Positions 52,528 through 60,281 of a stretch of DNA of 64,000 nt are shown here, piece by piece. A model generated the notes under the pieces. It was not told the origin of the DNA. It did not search any database and saw only the letters and a program-made list of their open reading frames with translations. Position 1 is the first letter of the stretch, and the number at the start of each line of letters is the position of its first letter. Made by a program: the position numbers and the translations under genes. This DNA is from Treponema sp. (GTDB lineage Bacteria > Spirochaetota > Spirochaetia > Treponematales > Breznakiellaceae): the NCBI GenBank assembly GCA_031256445.1, contig JAIRQN010000106.1:31897-95896 (forward strand), read 5' to 3'.

Positions 52528-54333
52528 TTACACTCCTTTCTTTTTTACCGTTATCCCCAATTCGTCAAGCTGCTTCTGGTCAACCTCCGAGGGGCAGTCG
52601 TCCATCGGGCTTACGGCGAAGGAATTTTTCGGGAAGGCGATAACATCCTTTAAAGACGACAGCCCTGCCATTATCATCACAAGGCGGTCAAGGCCCGGCG
52701 CGATGCCTCCGTGGGGAGGCGCTCCGTATTTGAAAGCCTCAGTTAAAAAGCCGAATTTCTTTTCCGCTTCGCCGGGATCAATGCCGGCTATTTTAAAGAC
52801 ACGATTCTGCATTGCGGAATCATGGATACGAATGGAGCCTGACGCCAGTTCATAGCCGTTTAACACAAGATCGTATAAATCGCCCTTTACGGAACCGGGA
52901 TCACTCTCCATTGTTTCATGGTATTTTTCCTGCGGCCATGTAAATAAATGATGAGCCGCTTCCCATTTTTGCCCGTCCTCGTTGAACTCAAACATGGGAA
53001 AATCAATTATCCAGGCGAATTCAAATTTTTTGGGATCGCATAACCCAAGATCGCGTCCCAGTTTTGTTCTTACCGCTCCAAGCGCTGTGTTGGCTATTTT
53101 CCTGTCAGCGTCCGCGATAATAAGAACAAGGTCTCCTTTTTCAGCGCCAAGCCCGTCTATTATCTGCGCGGCATTGCCTGTAAAAAACTTCGCCGCGCCT
53201 CCCTCAAAAGACAACTGCCCGTTATTCGCCGCGCTCTCCGTATTGTTAACCGCTTTCATCCATGCCATGCCTTTGGCTTTGTAAATTTTCGCGTGAGATT
53301 CGAGATCTTCTATCTGTTTGCGCGAATAATCCGCCCTGCCCTTCACTACAAGCGCTTTGACAGTGCCGCCGGCGGATATCGCGTCCTTAAATGCCTGGAA
53401 ACTCCCTGCCTGCGCAAACTGAGAAAAATCCTTAAGCCGCATATCAAAACGGAGGTCGGGCTTGTCGCTCCCGTAGAATTCCATCGCATCTTCCCATGTA
53501 AGACGGCGGAATTCTTGAGGCAATTTTACATTTAATACCTTGTCAAAAACATGTCCCATAAGCCCTTCGGTTATGGATAAAATATCGTCTCTTCCCGCGA
53601 ATGACATCTCAATGTCAATCTGGGTAAACTCAGGCTGCCTGTCTCCCCGCGAATCTTCGTCTCTGTAGCAGCGGGCTATCTGAAAATATTTGTCAAAACC
53701 GCTTACCATCAGTATCTGCTTGTAAAGCTGCGGCGACTGCGGCAGCGCGTAAAATTTACCCGGATACAATCTGGAAGGGACAAGGAAATCGCGCGCTCCT
53801 TCGGGAGTTGATTTTATAAAAGTGGGCGTTTCAATTTCATAAAAGCCGTTAGCTGTCATCCATTCGCGGACGGCGAACGCTGTCCGGCTGCGCATTTTAA
53901 TGCTGTTCTGCATCGCGCCGGATCGAAGGTCAAGGTAGCGGTACTTAAGGCGCAGATCCTCATTTGCCTTGCTTTCTTCGTCGATCTGGAAAGGCAGAAC
54001 TTCGCATTTATTAAGTATAACAATTTTATAAGCGGCAATTTCAATCTCTCCTGTGTCCATAGACAGGTTTATCATATCGTCAGGACGGAGGCAGACTTTT
54101 CCCTCTACGGCGATGCAGTATTCATTGCGCAGTTCATCGCAGACCGCCGCAAGCAGCGCGTCATTTTCAGTATTTACAGTTACCTGGGTAACGCCGTAAC
54201 GGTCCCTCAGATTGATAAAAAAAATTCCGCCGTGGTTGCGTTTTCTGTGAACCCATCCGTTTAAAATCACATTCCGTCCCGCGTCAGCTTTCCGAAGCGT
54301 CCCGCAGTCGGCAGTTCTTTTCATGCTTTCCAT
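52528..54333 (-). CDS. aspS: Aspartyl-tRNA synthetase (bacterial type)
   Basis: AspS charges tRNA-Asp. The N-terminal OB anticodon-binding domain (about 15-105), the class II core with ETPTFIKSTPEGARDFLVP and FYALPQSPQLYKQ, the bacterial GAD insertion (about 290-420), and motif 3 APPHGGIAPGLDR are all present in 601 residues. The GAD insertion marks it as the bacterial rather than the archaeal form. A TATATT -10 box (54346-54341) ends 7 bases before the ATG with no Shine-Dalgarno, so it may also be leaderless; the -35 is weak. Confidence 0.97.
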   Translation of the reverse strand: MESMKRTADCGTLRKADAGRNVILNGWVHRKRNHGGIFFINLRDRYGVTQVTVNTENDALLAAVCDELRNEYCIAVEGKVCLRPDDMINLSMDTGEIEIAAYKIVILNKCEVLPFQIDEESKANEDLRLKYRYLDLRSGAMQNSIKMRSRTAFAVREWMTANGFYEIETPTFIKSTPEGARDFLVPSRLYPGKFYALPQSPQLYKQILMVSGFDKYFQIARCYRDEDSRGDRQPEFTQIDIEMSFAGRDDILSITEGLMGHVFDKVLNVKLPQEFRRLTWEDAMEFYGSDKPDLRFDMRLKDFSQFAQAGSFQAFKDAISAGGTVKALVVKGRADYSRKQIEDLESHAKIYKAKGMAWMKAVNNTESAANNGQLSFEGGAAKFFTGNAAQIIDGLGAEKGDLVLIIADADRKIANTALGAVRTKLGRDLGLCDPKKFEFAWIIDFPMFEFNEDGQKWEAAHHLFTWPQEKYHETMESDPGSVKGDLYDLVLNGYELASGSIRIHDSAMQNRVFKIAGIDPGEAEKKFGFLTEAFKYGAPPHGGIAPGLDRLVMIMAGLSSLKDVIAFPKNSFAVSPMDDCPSEVDQKQLDELGITVKKKGV

Positions 54334-54365
54334 AACATGAAATATATAATTTTTTACCTTTTTAT

Positions 54366-54373
54366 GCTATAAT
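54366..54373 (+). promoter_or_regulatory. Extended -10 promoter of the UPF0158-GNAT gene, leaderless spacing
   Basis: TGCTATAAT (TG from 54365, TATAAT 54368-54373) is a perfect extended -10 and ends 6 bases before the ATG at 54380. No convincing -35 is present, as is usual for extended -10 promoters. Confidence 0.65.
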
Positions 54374-54379
54374 GCCATT

Positions 54380-55147
54380 ATGCGTTTTGAACTGGATAAA
54401 GTCCTGATTGACGATATTATTTTTTTTATGGAAAACCAGGACGGCGAATTTTTAATTGACATCCAGGAAGGACAGGTCATTGACATAAATAACAACGAGA
54501 CGGAAGAAGAACCGGATTACAATGACGGCCGTTTTATTCCCCTGCCCGGGTGGAGTTCTCAGGATGGTTTCCGTTTAATGGAACATTTCACAGCCGGTTT
54601 AAAAAATCCCGTTGCCAGACACGATTTATCTGTCGCTCTTACAAGAAGCAAAGGCGTTTTCCGCGCATTTAAAAATGTTTTGGAATCGTACCCGGAAATT
54701 GAAAAAATGTGGTTCATTTATAAAGATAAAGAAATGAAAAACGAGGTTATCTCCTGGTATAATTCTTTAAGGGAAGAATGGGGTCTTGAACCAATCGGTA
54801 TGGAACCTGATGACACCTCATCTCTTGTTCTGGAAGATTTCTCATTCAGGGAAGGCGATGATGAACTGGGATATCCTTCATTTATTGCCGGGATTAACGG
54901 CGAATCCGCCGGCAGCGTAAGCGCCACTATTAATAACCAAATCATGCATATCGATCATCTGGAAGTAAAATCCGAATACCGCGGCATGGGGCTTGGCAAG
55001 ACTCTGCTTTCCAAACTCATTGAAATAGCCGATGAAAAAAATCTGGACATGACAATAGACGTTCCGGTAGACGCGGAATTTTTTTCCCGTTCATTACTGC
55101 TGGAAAACTTCGTCCCCTGCATGCAGAGATTTATACGAAAAAAATAA
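54380..55147 (+). CDS. UPF0158 domain fused to a GNAT acetyltransferase
   Basis: The N-terminal about 145 residues match UPF0158 (PLPGWSSQDGFRLMEHF, ALTRSKGVFRAFKNVL, WYNSLREEWGLEPI), a small family of unknown function. The C-terminal about 95 residues form a GNAT fold with the acetyl-CoA loop RGMGLGKTLLSKL (Q/RxxGxG type) preceded by the strand IDHLEVKSEY. The two are usually separate proteins. A link between acetylation and whatever UPF0158 recognises is likely but the substrate is unknown. It is a single gene divergent from aspS and convergent with gnd. Confidence 0.82.
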   Translation: MRFELDKVLIDDIIFFMENQDGEFLIDIQEGQVIDINNNETEEEPDYNDGRFIPLPGWSSQDGFRLMEHFTAGLKNPVARHDLSVALTRSKGVFRAFKNVLESYPEIEKMWFIYKDKEMKNEVISWYNSLREEWGLEPIGMEPDDTSSLVLEDFSFREGDDELGYPSFIAGINGESAGSVSATINNQIMHIDHLEVKSEYRGMGLGKTLLSKLIEIADEKNLDMTIDVPVDAEFFSRSLLLENFVPCMQRFIRKK

Positions 55148-55177
55148 ACAAACCCTCAGCACGAATAAAAGAATTTT

Positions 55178-56629
55178 TTATACCGTATATGTGCTTGCGC
55201 TGGTAGATCCTCCGTGGCCGGTCCAGTTTGTATGGAAAAATTCGCCGCGCGGTTTATCAATACGCTCGTAAGTGTGCGCTCCGAAATAGTCCCGCTGCGC
55301 CTGTAACAGGTTCGCAGGCAGCCGTTCGCTGCGGTAGCCGTCAAAATACGCAAGCGCGCTTGCCAAAGCCGGCGCAGGGATGCCGTTCTGCACAGCGGCC
55401 GATACTACTCTCCTCCATGAACCCTGAGCGTCTTCAATGACCTTTGCAAAGAAAGGGTCCAGCAGCAGATTTTCCAGTTTTGGGTTTTTATCAAACGCTT
55501 CCTTTATTTTACCCAGGAAGACAGAGCGTATAATGCATCCTCCCCTCCACATAAGCGCGATGCCGCCGTAGTTTAGATTCCACTTGTATTCTTTCGCAGC
55601 TTCCCTCATTAAAAGATAACCCTGCGCATAGGAAACTATCTTTGAAGCATAGAGCGCTTTTTCAAGGTCTTTAATAAAAGACGCTTTATCCGCCTGAACC
55701 GGTGCGGCGGGAGATGAAAAAACTTTGGCCGCCCTTACGCGCTCATCCTTGGCCGCCGAAAGGCATCTGCCAAAAACAGCCTCTCCAATCAAAGTCAGCG
55801 GCACTCCGAATTCAAGAGCCGCGATGCCTGTCCATTTGCCTGTTCCCTTCTGCCCTGCTGTGTCAAGAATTTTTTCCGCCAGCGGCTTGCCGTCATCGTC
55901 TTTGTAACGCAGAATATCCCGCGTTATCTCAATAAGGTAACTGCCAAGGGAGCCGCTGTTCCATTCATCGAACACATTACCCATCTCTTCATAGCTTAAA
56001 CCAAGCGCGTTCTTCATCAGATCGTACGTTTCGCAGATTAACTGCATATCCCCGTATTCTATGCCGTTATGCACCATTTTTACAAAGTGTCCCGCTCCGT
56101 TCTCGCCTACCCAATCGCAGCATGGAGCGCCTCCGTCCGCCTTCGCGCATATCGCCTGCAGCACCGGTTTTACAAAAGACCACGCCGCGGCAGAACCGCC
56201 GGGCATGATGGACGGCCCCTTGAGCGCGCCTTCTTCTCCTCCTGAAACCCCTGTGCCTATATACAACAGCCCTCTGGATTCAACATACTCTGTACGGCGC
56301 ATTGTATCCTGATAATTTGAATTTCCGCCGTCAATTATAATGTCGCCTTTCTCAAAAACTTCCAGAAGCTGATCAATTGTTTCATCTACCGCCTTTCCGG
56401 CCTTTACCATGATCATCGCTTTGCGGGGAACTGACAAAGAGGAAGCCAAATCTTTCAGATTATGACAGCCTGTAATTTTTTTTCCCGCGCCGCGCCCTGA
56501 GATAAATTCATCCACCCTGGAAGCGGTACGGTTATATACCGCGACAGAAAAGCCCTTGCTTTCCAAATTTAAAACCAGGTTTTCACCCATTACCGCAAGC
56601 CCGATAAGACCTATATCCGCATTACCCAT
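55178..56629 (-). CDS. gnd: 6-phosphogluconate dehydrogenase (decarboxylating)
   Basis: Gnd oxidises 6-phosphogluconate to ribulose-5-phosphate with CO2 release, feeding rpe. ATG 56629 is chosen because AAGGAG lies 6 bases before it; an in-frame ATG 21 bases upstream is less good. The Rossmann GLAVMGENLVLNLE, GGNSNYQDT, GVSGGEEGALKGPSIMPGG and the catalytic Lys in HFVKMVHNGIEYGDMQ are all present, and RGGCIIRSVFL marks the C-terminal domain. Length (483) is that of the homodimeric long form. A perfect TATAAT (56654-56649) precedes it with a proper leader. Confidence 0.97.
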   Translation of the reverse strand: MGNADIGLIGLAVMGENLVLNLESKGFSVAVYNRTASRVDEFISGRGAGKKITGCHNLKDLASSLSVPRKAMIMVKAGKAVDETIDQLLEVFEKGDIIIDGGNSNYQDTMRRTEYVESRGLLYIGTGVSGGEEGALKGPSIMPGGSAAAWSFVKPVLQAICAKADGGAPCCDWVGENGAGHFVKMVHNGIEYGDMQLICETYDLMKNALGLSYEEMGNVFDEWNSGSLGSYLIEITRDILRYKDDDGKPLAEKILDTAGQKGTGKWTGIAALEFGVPLTLIGEAVFGRCLSAAKDERVRAAKVFSSPAAPVQADKASFIKDLEKALYASKIVSYAQGYLLMREAAKEYKWNLNYGGIALMWRGGCIIRSVFLGKIKEAFDKNPKLENLLLDPFFAKVIEDAQGSWRRVVSAAVQNGIPAPALASALAYFDGYRSERLPANLLQAQRDYFGAHTYERIDKPRGEFFHTNWTGHGGSTSASTYTV

Positions 56630-56658
56630 TGAAATCTCCTTATCTTGCATTATATCAT
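56629..56658 (+). promoter_or_regulatory. Promoter of the LarA-like gene, overlapping the gnd promoter
   Basis: TTGAAA (56629-56634) with an 18-base spacer to TATCAT (56653-56658), or 16 bases to TATATC (56651-56656), would start transcription at or within 2 bases of ATG 56665. The -10 overlaps that of gnd (56649-56654, opposite strand), so the two transcripts probably compete for polymerase. Confidence 0.55.
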
Positions 56659-56664
56659 AGGATT

Positions 56665-58014
56665 ATGGAGAAAACATATGTAGCTTTGGGCGGAGCCGGT
56701 AAAGATCTGTCAAATCAGGAAATGGAAGAACTTTTTTGTGACGCGCTATCCAGGGCATTGGCAGATATAAATGACGCGGGAAAAGTAATCATTCTGCCGC
56801 CTGACATAACACGTTTTCATTCAAGGGCAGGTTTTTTCACAGAAACCGCGTCCGGTCTTTTAAAAGATAAATTAGGCGCGGTACTGCCGGCTCTTGGAAC
56901 GCATATGGCAATGAGCGGCAGCGAGCTTGCGCGGATGTTCGGCAGTACGCCAAAAGACAAGTTCCGTATTCACAACTGGCGCAACGATATAACAGAGCTT
57001 GGCCGGCTGGAAGCGGATTGGGTAGAAAAGACCTCACAGGGCGCTGTCCGCTACGACTGGCCCGTACAGGTGAATAAACTGCTTAGAAGGGATGGTCCTG
57101 ACAGCGGAAATTTTTCCCTTGCTGTAAGCATCGGGCAGGTAGTCCCTCATGAAGTCGCGGGTATGGCAAACCACGCGAAGAATATCTTCGTTGGAACAGG
57201 CGGAAAAGAGGCAATAGACAAGAGCCATTTCGCAGGCGCAGCTTACGGCATGGAACGAATCATGGGAAGGGCGGATACTCCGGTCCGCGCGCTATTTGAC
57301 GAAGGGTTACGCCGTTTCGGGAATGAACTGCCGCCAATTCTTTGGGTACTGACAGTAATTGCCGCGCGTACTGAAAGCGAAACAGCCGGTAAAGAACGCG
57401 GCTCTCTTGCCGTAAGAGGGCTTTTTATCGGTTTTGGCCGCGAGTGTTTTGAAAAAGCCTCTCTTTTGGCGCGGGAAGTCAATGTCAATCTTATGGAAGA
57501 ACCGGTTAATAAAGCTGTTGTATTTCTGGAGCCGGAAGAATACCGCACAACATGGCTTGGAAACAAGGCTGTTTACAGAACGCGCATGGTTATAGCCGAC
57601 GGAGGGGAACTTTTAATCCTCGCTCCCGCGCTTGAACGTTTTGGCGAAGATATCAATATAGACGCTTTAATCCGTAAGCATGGCTACCGCCCGGCGAAAG
57701 AAATACTCGCAAAAGCGGCGTCCGATTCTGAACTTGGCGGAAATCTAAGCGCCGCCGCGCATCTAATTCACGGTTCAAGCGAAGGGCGTTTTACAATCCG
57801 CTACTGCCCAGGCGAAAAAATTTCCCGGCAGGAAATTGAGTCTGTGGGTTTTCAATGGGGAAACCTAAAAGAAGCGCAAGAACGTTATAATATTAAAGAA
57901 CTGTCACCGGGCTGGAACACGCACGCGGACGGAGAAAAATTTTTCTTTGTGCCGAATCCGGCGCTTGGCCTTTGGGCGGAAAAGAAAAAATTTCAAACGC
58001 CGGCTAATCCCTGA
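56665..58014 (+). CDS. LarA-family nickel-pincer racemase/epimerase homologue
   Basis: LarA uses a nickel-pincer nucleotide cofactor to racemise lactate; homologues act on other 2-hydroxy acids. I start at ATG 56665. The family traits seen are PPDITRFHS (like DDxTRP), ALGTHMAMS, and the region HEVAGMANHAKNIFVGTGG with a Lys where LarA has its pincer-bound Lys, then KSHFAGAAYG. Length (449) is near LarA's 425. No larB, larC or larE cofactor gene is in the window. Position opposite gnd hints at a sugar-acid substrate, but this is inference. Confidence 0.78.
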   Translation: MEKTYVALGGAGKDLSNQEMEELFCDALSRALADINDAGKVIILPPDITRFHSRAGFFTETASGLLKDKLGAVLPALGTHMAMSGSELARMFGSTPKDKFRIHNWRNDITELGRLEADWVEKTSQGAVRYDWPVQVNKLLRRDGPDSGNFSLAVSIGQVVPHEVAGMANHAKNIFVGTGGKEAIDKSHFAGAAYGMERIMGRADTPVRALFDEGLRRFGNELPPILWVLTVIAARTESETAGKERGSLAVRGLFIGFGRECFEKASLLAREVNVNLMEEPVNKAVVFLEPEEYRTTWLGNKAVYRTRMVIADGGELLILAPALERFGEDINIDALIRKHGYRPAKEILAKAASDSELGGNLSAAAHLIHGSSEGRFTIRYCPGEKISRQEIESVGFQWGNLKEAQERYNIKELSPGWNTHADGEKFFFVPNPALGLWAEKKKFQTPANP

Positions 58015-58018
58015 TTTT

Positions 58019-58381
58019 TTAATTTATTCTGTCCGGTCTTAATACCTGCGCTCCGTTTATGTACACATGATGAACCTCTGCGCCCTCGTCAAGGTAACAG
58101 TGAACAAGCGCGCGTATTGTCCGCTCAAGCGCGCCTTTGGTTTGCGGTTCCTGAACGCCGAAAAGAGCCAAATGCTCAGCTCTGCCGCCTTTCCTGAGAG
58201 CTGTACATGGATTAATCGCATCCAGATCGGATGTAACAGAAAAAACAAGAGAGACAATATCTCCCTGATCAAGCATATTGGCGCTCAGCAGCTCATCGTA
58301 CATTGAAGCAGTCTGCCTGCAGATATCCTGTTCAGTATTCATGCACTGCGCCGCGCCTCTTAAAGCGTACAGTTTTTTCAT
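58019..58381 (-). CDS. aroH: Chorismate mutase, AroH type
   Basis: This 120-residue trimeric enzyme converts chorismate to prephenate for Phe/Tyr synthesis. It matches the Bacillus AroH family: LRGA with Arg8 near the N-terminus, the LFSVTSDLDAINPC-like segment (VFSVTSDLDA), the loop Glu of VQEPQTKGALERTIRALVH (catalytic Glu/Arg positions), and VYINGAQVLRPD at the end. It overlaps the upstream small membrane protein gene by 4 bases and converges on the LarA-like gene. No other shikimate genes are in the window. Confidence 0.9.
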   Translation of the reverse strand: MKKLYALRGAAQCMNTEQDICRQTASMYDELLSANMLDQGDIVSLVFSVTSDLDAINPCTALRKGGRAEHLALFGVQEPQTKGALERTIRALVHCYLDEGAEVHHVYINGAQVLRPDRIN

Positions 58382-58707
58382 CCATTGCCTCCGGTAATTG
58401 AAATGATAATAACATTAAAAAGAAAAATAGCCGCTCCATAAATGGCGGAAAAAATTGAAAGAACAACCTCCAGAACAGGCAGCACAGAAGGGCTTCGGAT
58501 AAGACGAATTATGCTGGTGATCAATAAAAAAACCGAACAGATACAGACTAAAAAAGATGAATACCGGATAAAAGAAAGAAGATAAAACAGTTTTTCATCA
58601 GAAAGTTCATTTTCTTTATAATATGCAATAAAAGCGGCTAATGAGAATATAAAACTGCCAAGAAGCACCCAAAGACAGGGCCGCCTTAAAATTTTTAATT
58701 TGTCCAT
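58378..58707 (-). CDS. Small membrane protein of unknown function
   Basis: The start is taken at ATG 58707 because AAGAG lies 9 bases upstream, whereas it abuts the ATG at 58716. About 109 residues contain three hydrophobic helices (about 10-28, 42-65 and 75-103). I recognise no family. It overlaps the aroH start by 4 bases, so the two are co-translated, but a functional link is not evident. Its promoter region (TATAAT, 58749-58744 on the minus strand) overlaps that of the divergent SPFH-like gene. Confidence 0.65.
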   Translation of the reverse strand: MDKLKILRRPCLWVLLGSFIFSLAAFIAYYKENELSDEKLFYLLSFIRYSSFLVCICSVFLLITSIIRLIRSPSVLPVLEVVLSIFSAIYGAAIFLFNVIIISITGGNG

Positions 58708-58719
58708 AATTCCCATCTC

Positions 58720-58748
58720 TTGTAAGTGATCGGCTTTTATACTATTAT
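58720..58748 (+). promoter_or_regulatory. Promoter of the SPFH-like gene, leaderless spacing
   Basis: TTGTAA (58720-58725), a 17-base spacer and TATTAT (58743-58748) predict a start about 2 bases before ATG 58757. No ribosome site is present. Confidence 0.62.
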
Positions 58749-58756
58749 AACATAGT

Positions 58757-59575
58757 ATGAAAAAAATTTTTTTTACCCTTCTGTCTTTGTTGATCCTTGG
58801 CGGCTGCGGTTTTTTCTTTGGCTGGGCTCAATTAAATGTACCGCAAGGGTCTTTCGGCGTAATCAGCTCAAAAACGCATGGATTTGACGATAAACTGGTT
58901 CAATCCGGGGAGTTTCGCTGGTTATGGTATAAATTAATACCTACAAATGTGCGTATTTCCATCTTCAAGCCGGAGCCGCAAAAATTTTCAATGAATATCA
59001 AAAATTCCCTGCCTTCCGGGAGCGCGTATGCCTCTTTCGCAGGGCTTTCTTCGATGGATTTTTTATGGGAATTCAAAGCGGAATTGGCCTTTCAGCTTAA
59101 CCCTGAAAAATTAATACAGTTGGTCTCCAAAAACAACATCACAGATCAGAAAGAATTGGATAACTACTTAAATGATACCGCAAAAAAAATAGAAGCGGTA
59201 ATACTTCGCGTAATGTCCTCTGATGAAACTGATAATGCGCGTCTTGAAAATCTGCTTGAAGGGAAAAAAGATATTGAGCTTGAAAATGAAATTGCGTCTC
59301 TTTTCCCGGAGATTAGAGATTTTTCGTTCATTATTGAATCGGCGCAATTTCCGGATTTCGCGTTATACAGGCAGGTTCGCCTGTTATATGATGAGTTTTT
59401 AACCAAACAGCGCGAAGTTGTTACGACTACTTTCGGAAAAAGCGCGGAAAACCGCATCGCGGCCCAGCTTCGTTTTGACGAGCTGGATCGTTACGGTGAA
59501 TTGCTTACAAAATACCCAATTCTGCTGGATTACATAGCTCTTGAGCAGAAAATAAATTTAAAAGCCAATGATTAA
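58757..59575 (+). CDS. SPFH/band-7-like lipoprotein or membrane protein
   Basis: The N-terminus is hydrophobic with LGGC (Cys17), so it may be lipidated or anchored by a helix. LNVPQGSFGVISSKTHGFDDKLVQSGEFRWL (residues about 27-57, in short motifs) is the usual opening of band-7/SPFH domains (V-P-x-G-x-x-G-V ... G). The middle is a beta/helical SPFH fold and the C-terminal 60 residues are a charged helix (residues about 205-270), as in stomatin-like proteins. SPFH proteins form membrane-associated rings or platforms. Its mature length and lipobox make it unusual. It is the first of three envelope genes in the same direction. Confidence 0.72.
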   Translation: MKKIFFTLLSLLILGGCGFFFGWAQLNVPQGSFGVISSKTHGFDDKLVQSGEFRWLWYKLIPTNVRISIFKPEPQKFSMNIKNSLPSGSAYASFAGLSSMDFLWEFKAELAFQLNPEKLIQLVSKNNITDQKELDNYLNDTAKKIEAVILRVMSSDETDNARLENLLEGKKDIELENEIASLFPEIRDFSFIIESAQFPDFALYRQVRLLYDEFLTKQREVVTTTFGKSAENRIAAQLRFDELDRYGELLTKYPILLDYIALEQKINLKAND

Positions 59576-59635
59576 CCGGAGTAACCCCTGTGCAGGTCTG
59601 TTTGTTCTTCATAAATAATAGAAGGAGTTTTTTTA

Positions 59636-60265
59636 ATGCATAAAACCAGAACTATACTCATTATACTGCTGTTGTGTCTGCCGTTTCTTCTATATGCCCA
59701 GAATGATGATTCAAACAATAACGATCCTTCGCGCGAGACAGACTGGGATGATTTTCAAACAGAGCTGTATTCATTCGGAGATCAAACATTTATTATATCT
59801 CTGGGAACGGTATTCCCCGTACTCTTTATGAATAAAGGCGTTCCCATAGAACATAATTTTAACCCTCCGGTTGGAGGCGCCGGTTCTCTTATTTATAATT
59901 TTTACCTTAACTCCCGTTTTTTTATCGGCGGCGAGCTAAACGGCATATTTCTGGCTACCATTGCCAGGGAAACAGCCTATATTATCCCTTTGGGGCTAAG
60001 GGCAGGTTTTCAGTTTATATTATGGCGTTTTGAATTCCCCATTACGCTGACTCTTGGAATGACATGGCATCGTTATCTTGATTACAGATATTTCGGTTTT
60101 TACATGAAAGGCGGAGGGGCGGTTTATTACAGATTTAATCCCGAATGGTCTTTCGGAGTTACAGGCAATTGGTGCTGGTTCCCGGAAATAGGGACAGAGA
60201 ACAGAAACGAAGATGTTCACGGAAATATAGTAGAGCTAACGCTTTCCGCGCGTTATCATTTTTAG
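59636..60265 (+). CDS. Small outer-membrane beta-barrel protein
   Basis: A signal peptide (about 1-22, cut after LYAQ) precedes a 185-residue mature protein with alternating hydrophobic strands (FIISLGTVFPVLFM, FFIGGELNGIFLA, ALRAGFQFILWRF-like segment, VEL TLSARYHF end). The terminal aromatic Phe is typical of Bam substrates. No enzyme motif is visible. AGAAGGAG precedes the ATG, so unlike its upstream neighbour it has a normal ribosome site. It may share a transcript with the lipoprotein gene 16 bases further on. Confidence 0.72.
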   Translation: MHKTRTILIILLLCLPFLLYAQNDDSNNNDPSRETDWDDFQTELYSFGDQTFIISLGTVFPVLFMNKGVPIEHNFNPPVGGAGSLIYNFYLNSRFFIGGELNGIFLATIARETAYIIPLGLRAGFQFILWRFEFPITLTLGMTWHRYLDYRYFGFYMKGGGAVYYRFNPEWSFGVTGNWCWFPEIGTENRNEDVHGNIVELTLSARYHF

Positions 60266-60281
60266 TGAGTGGAACAAATAT

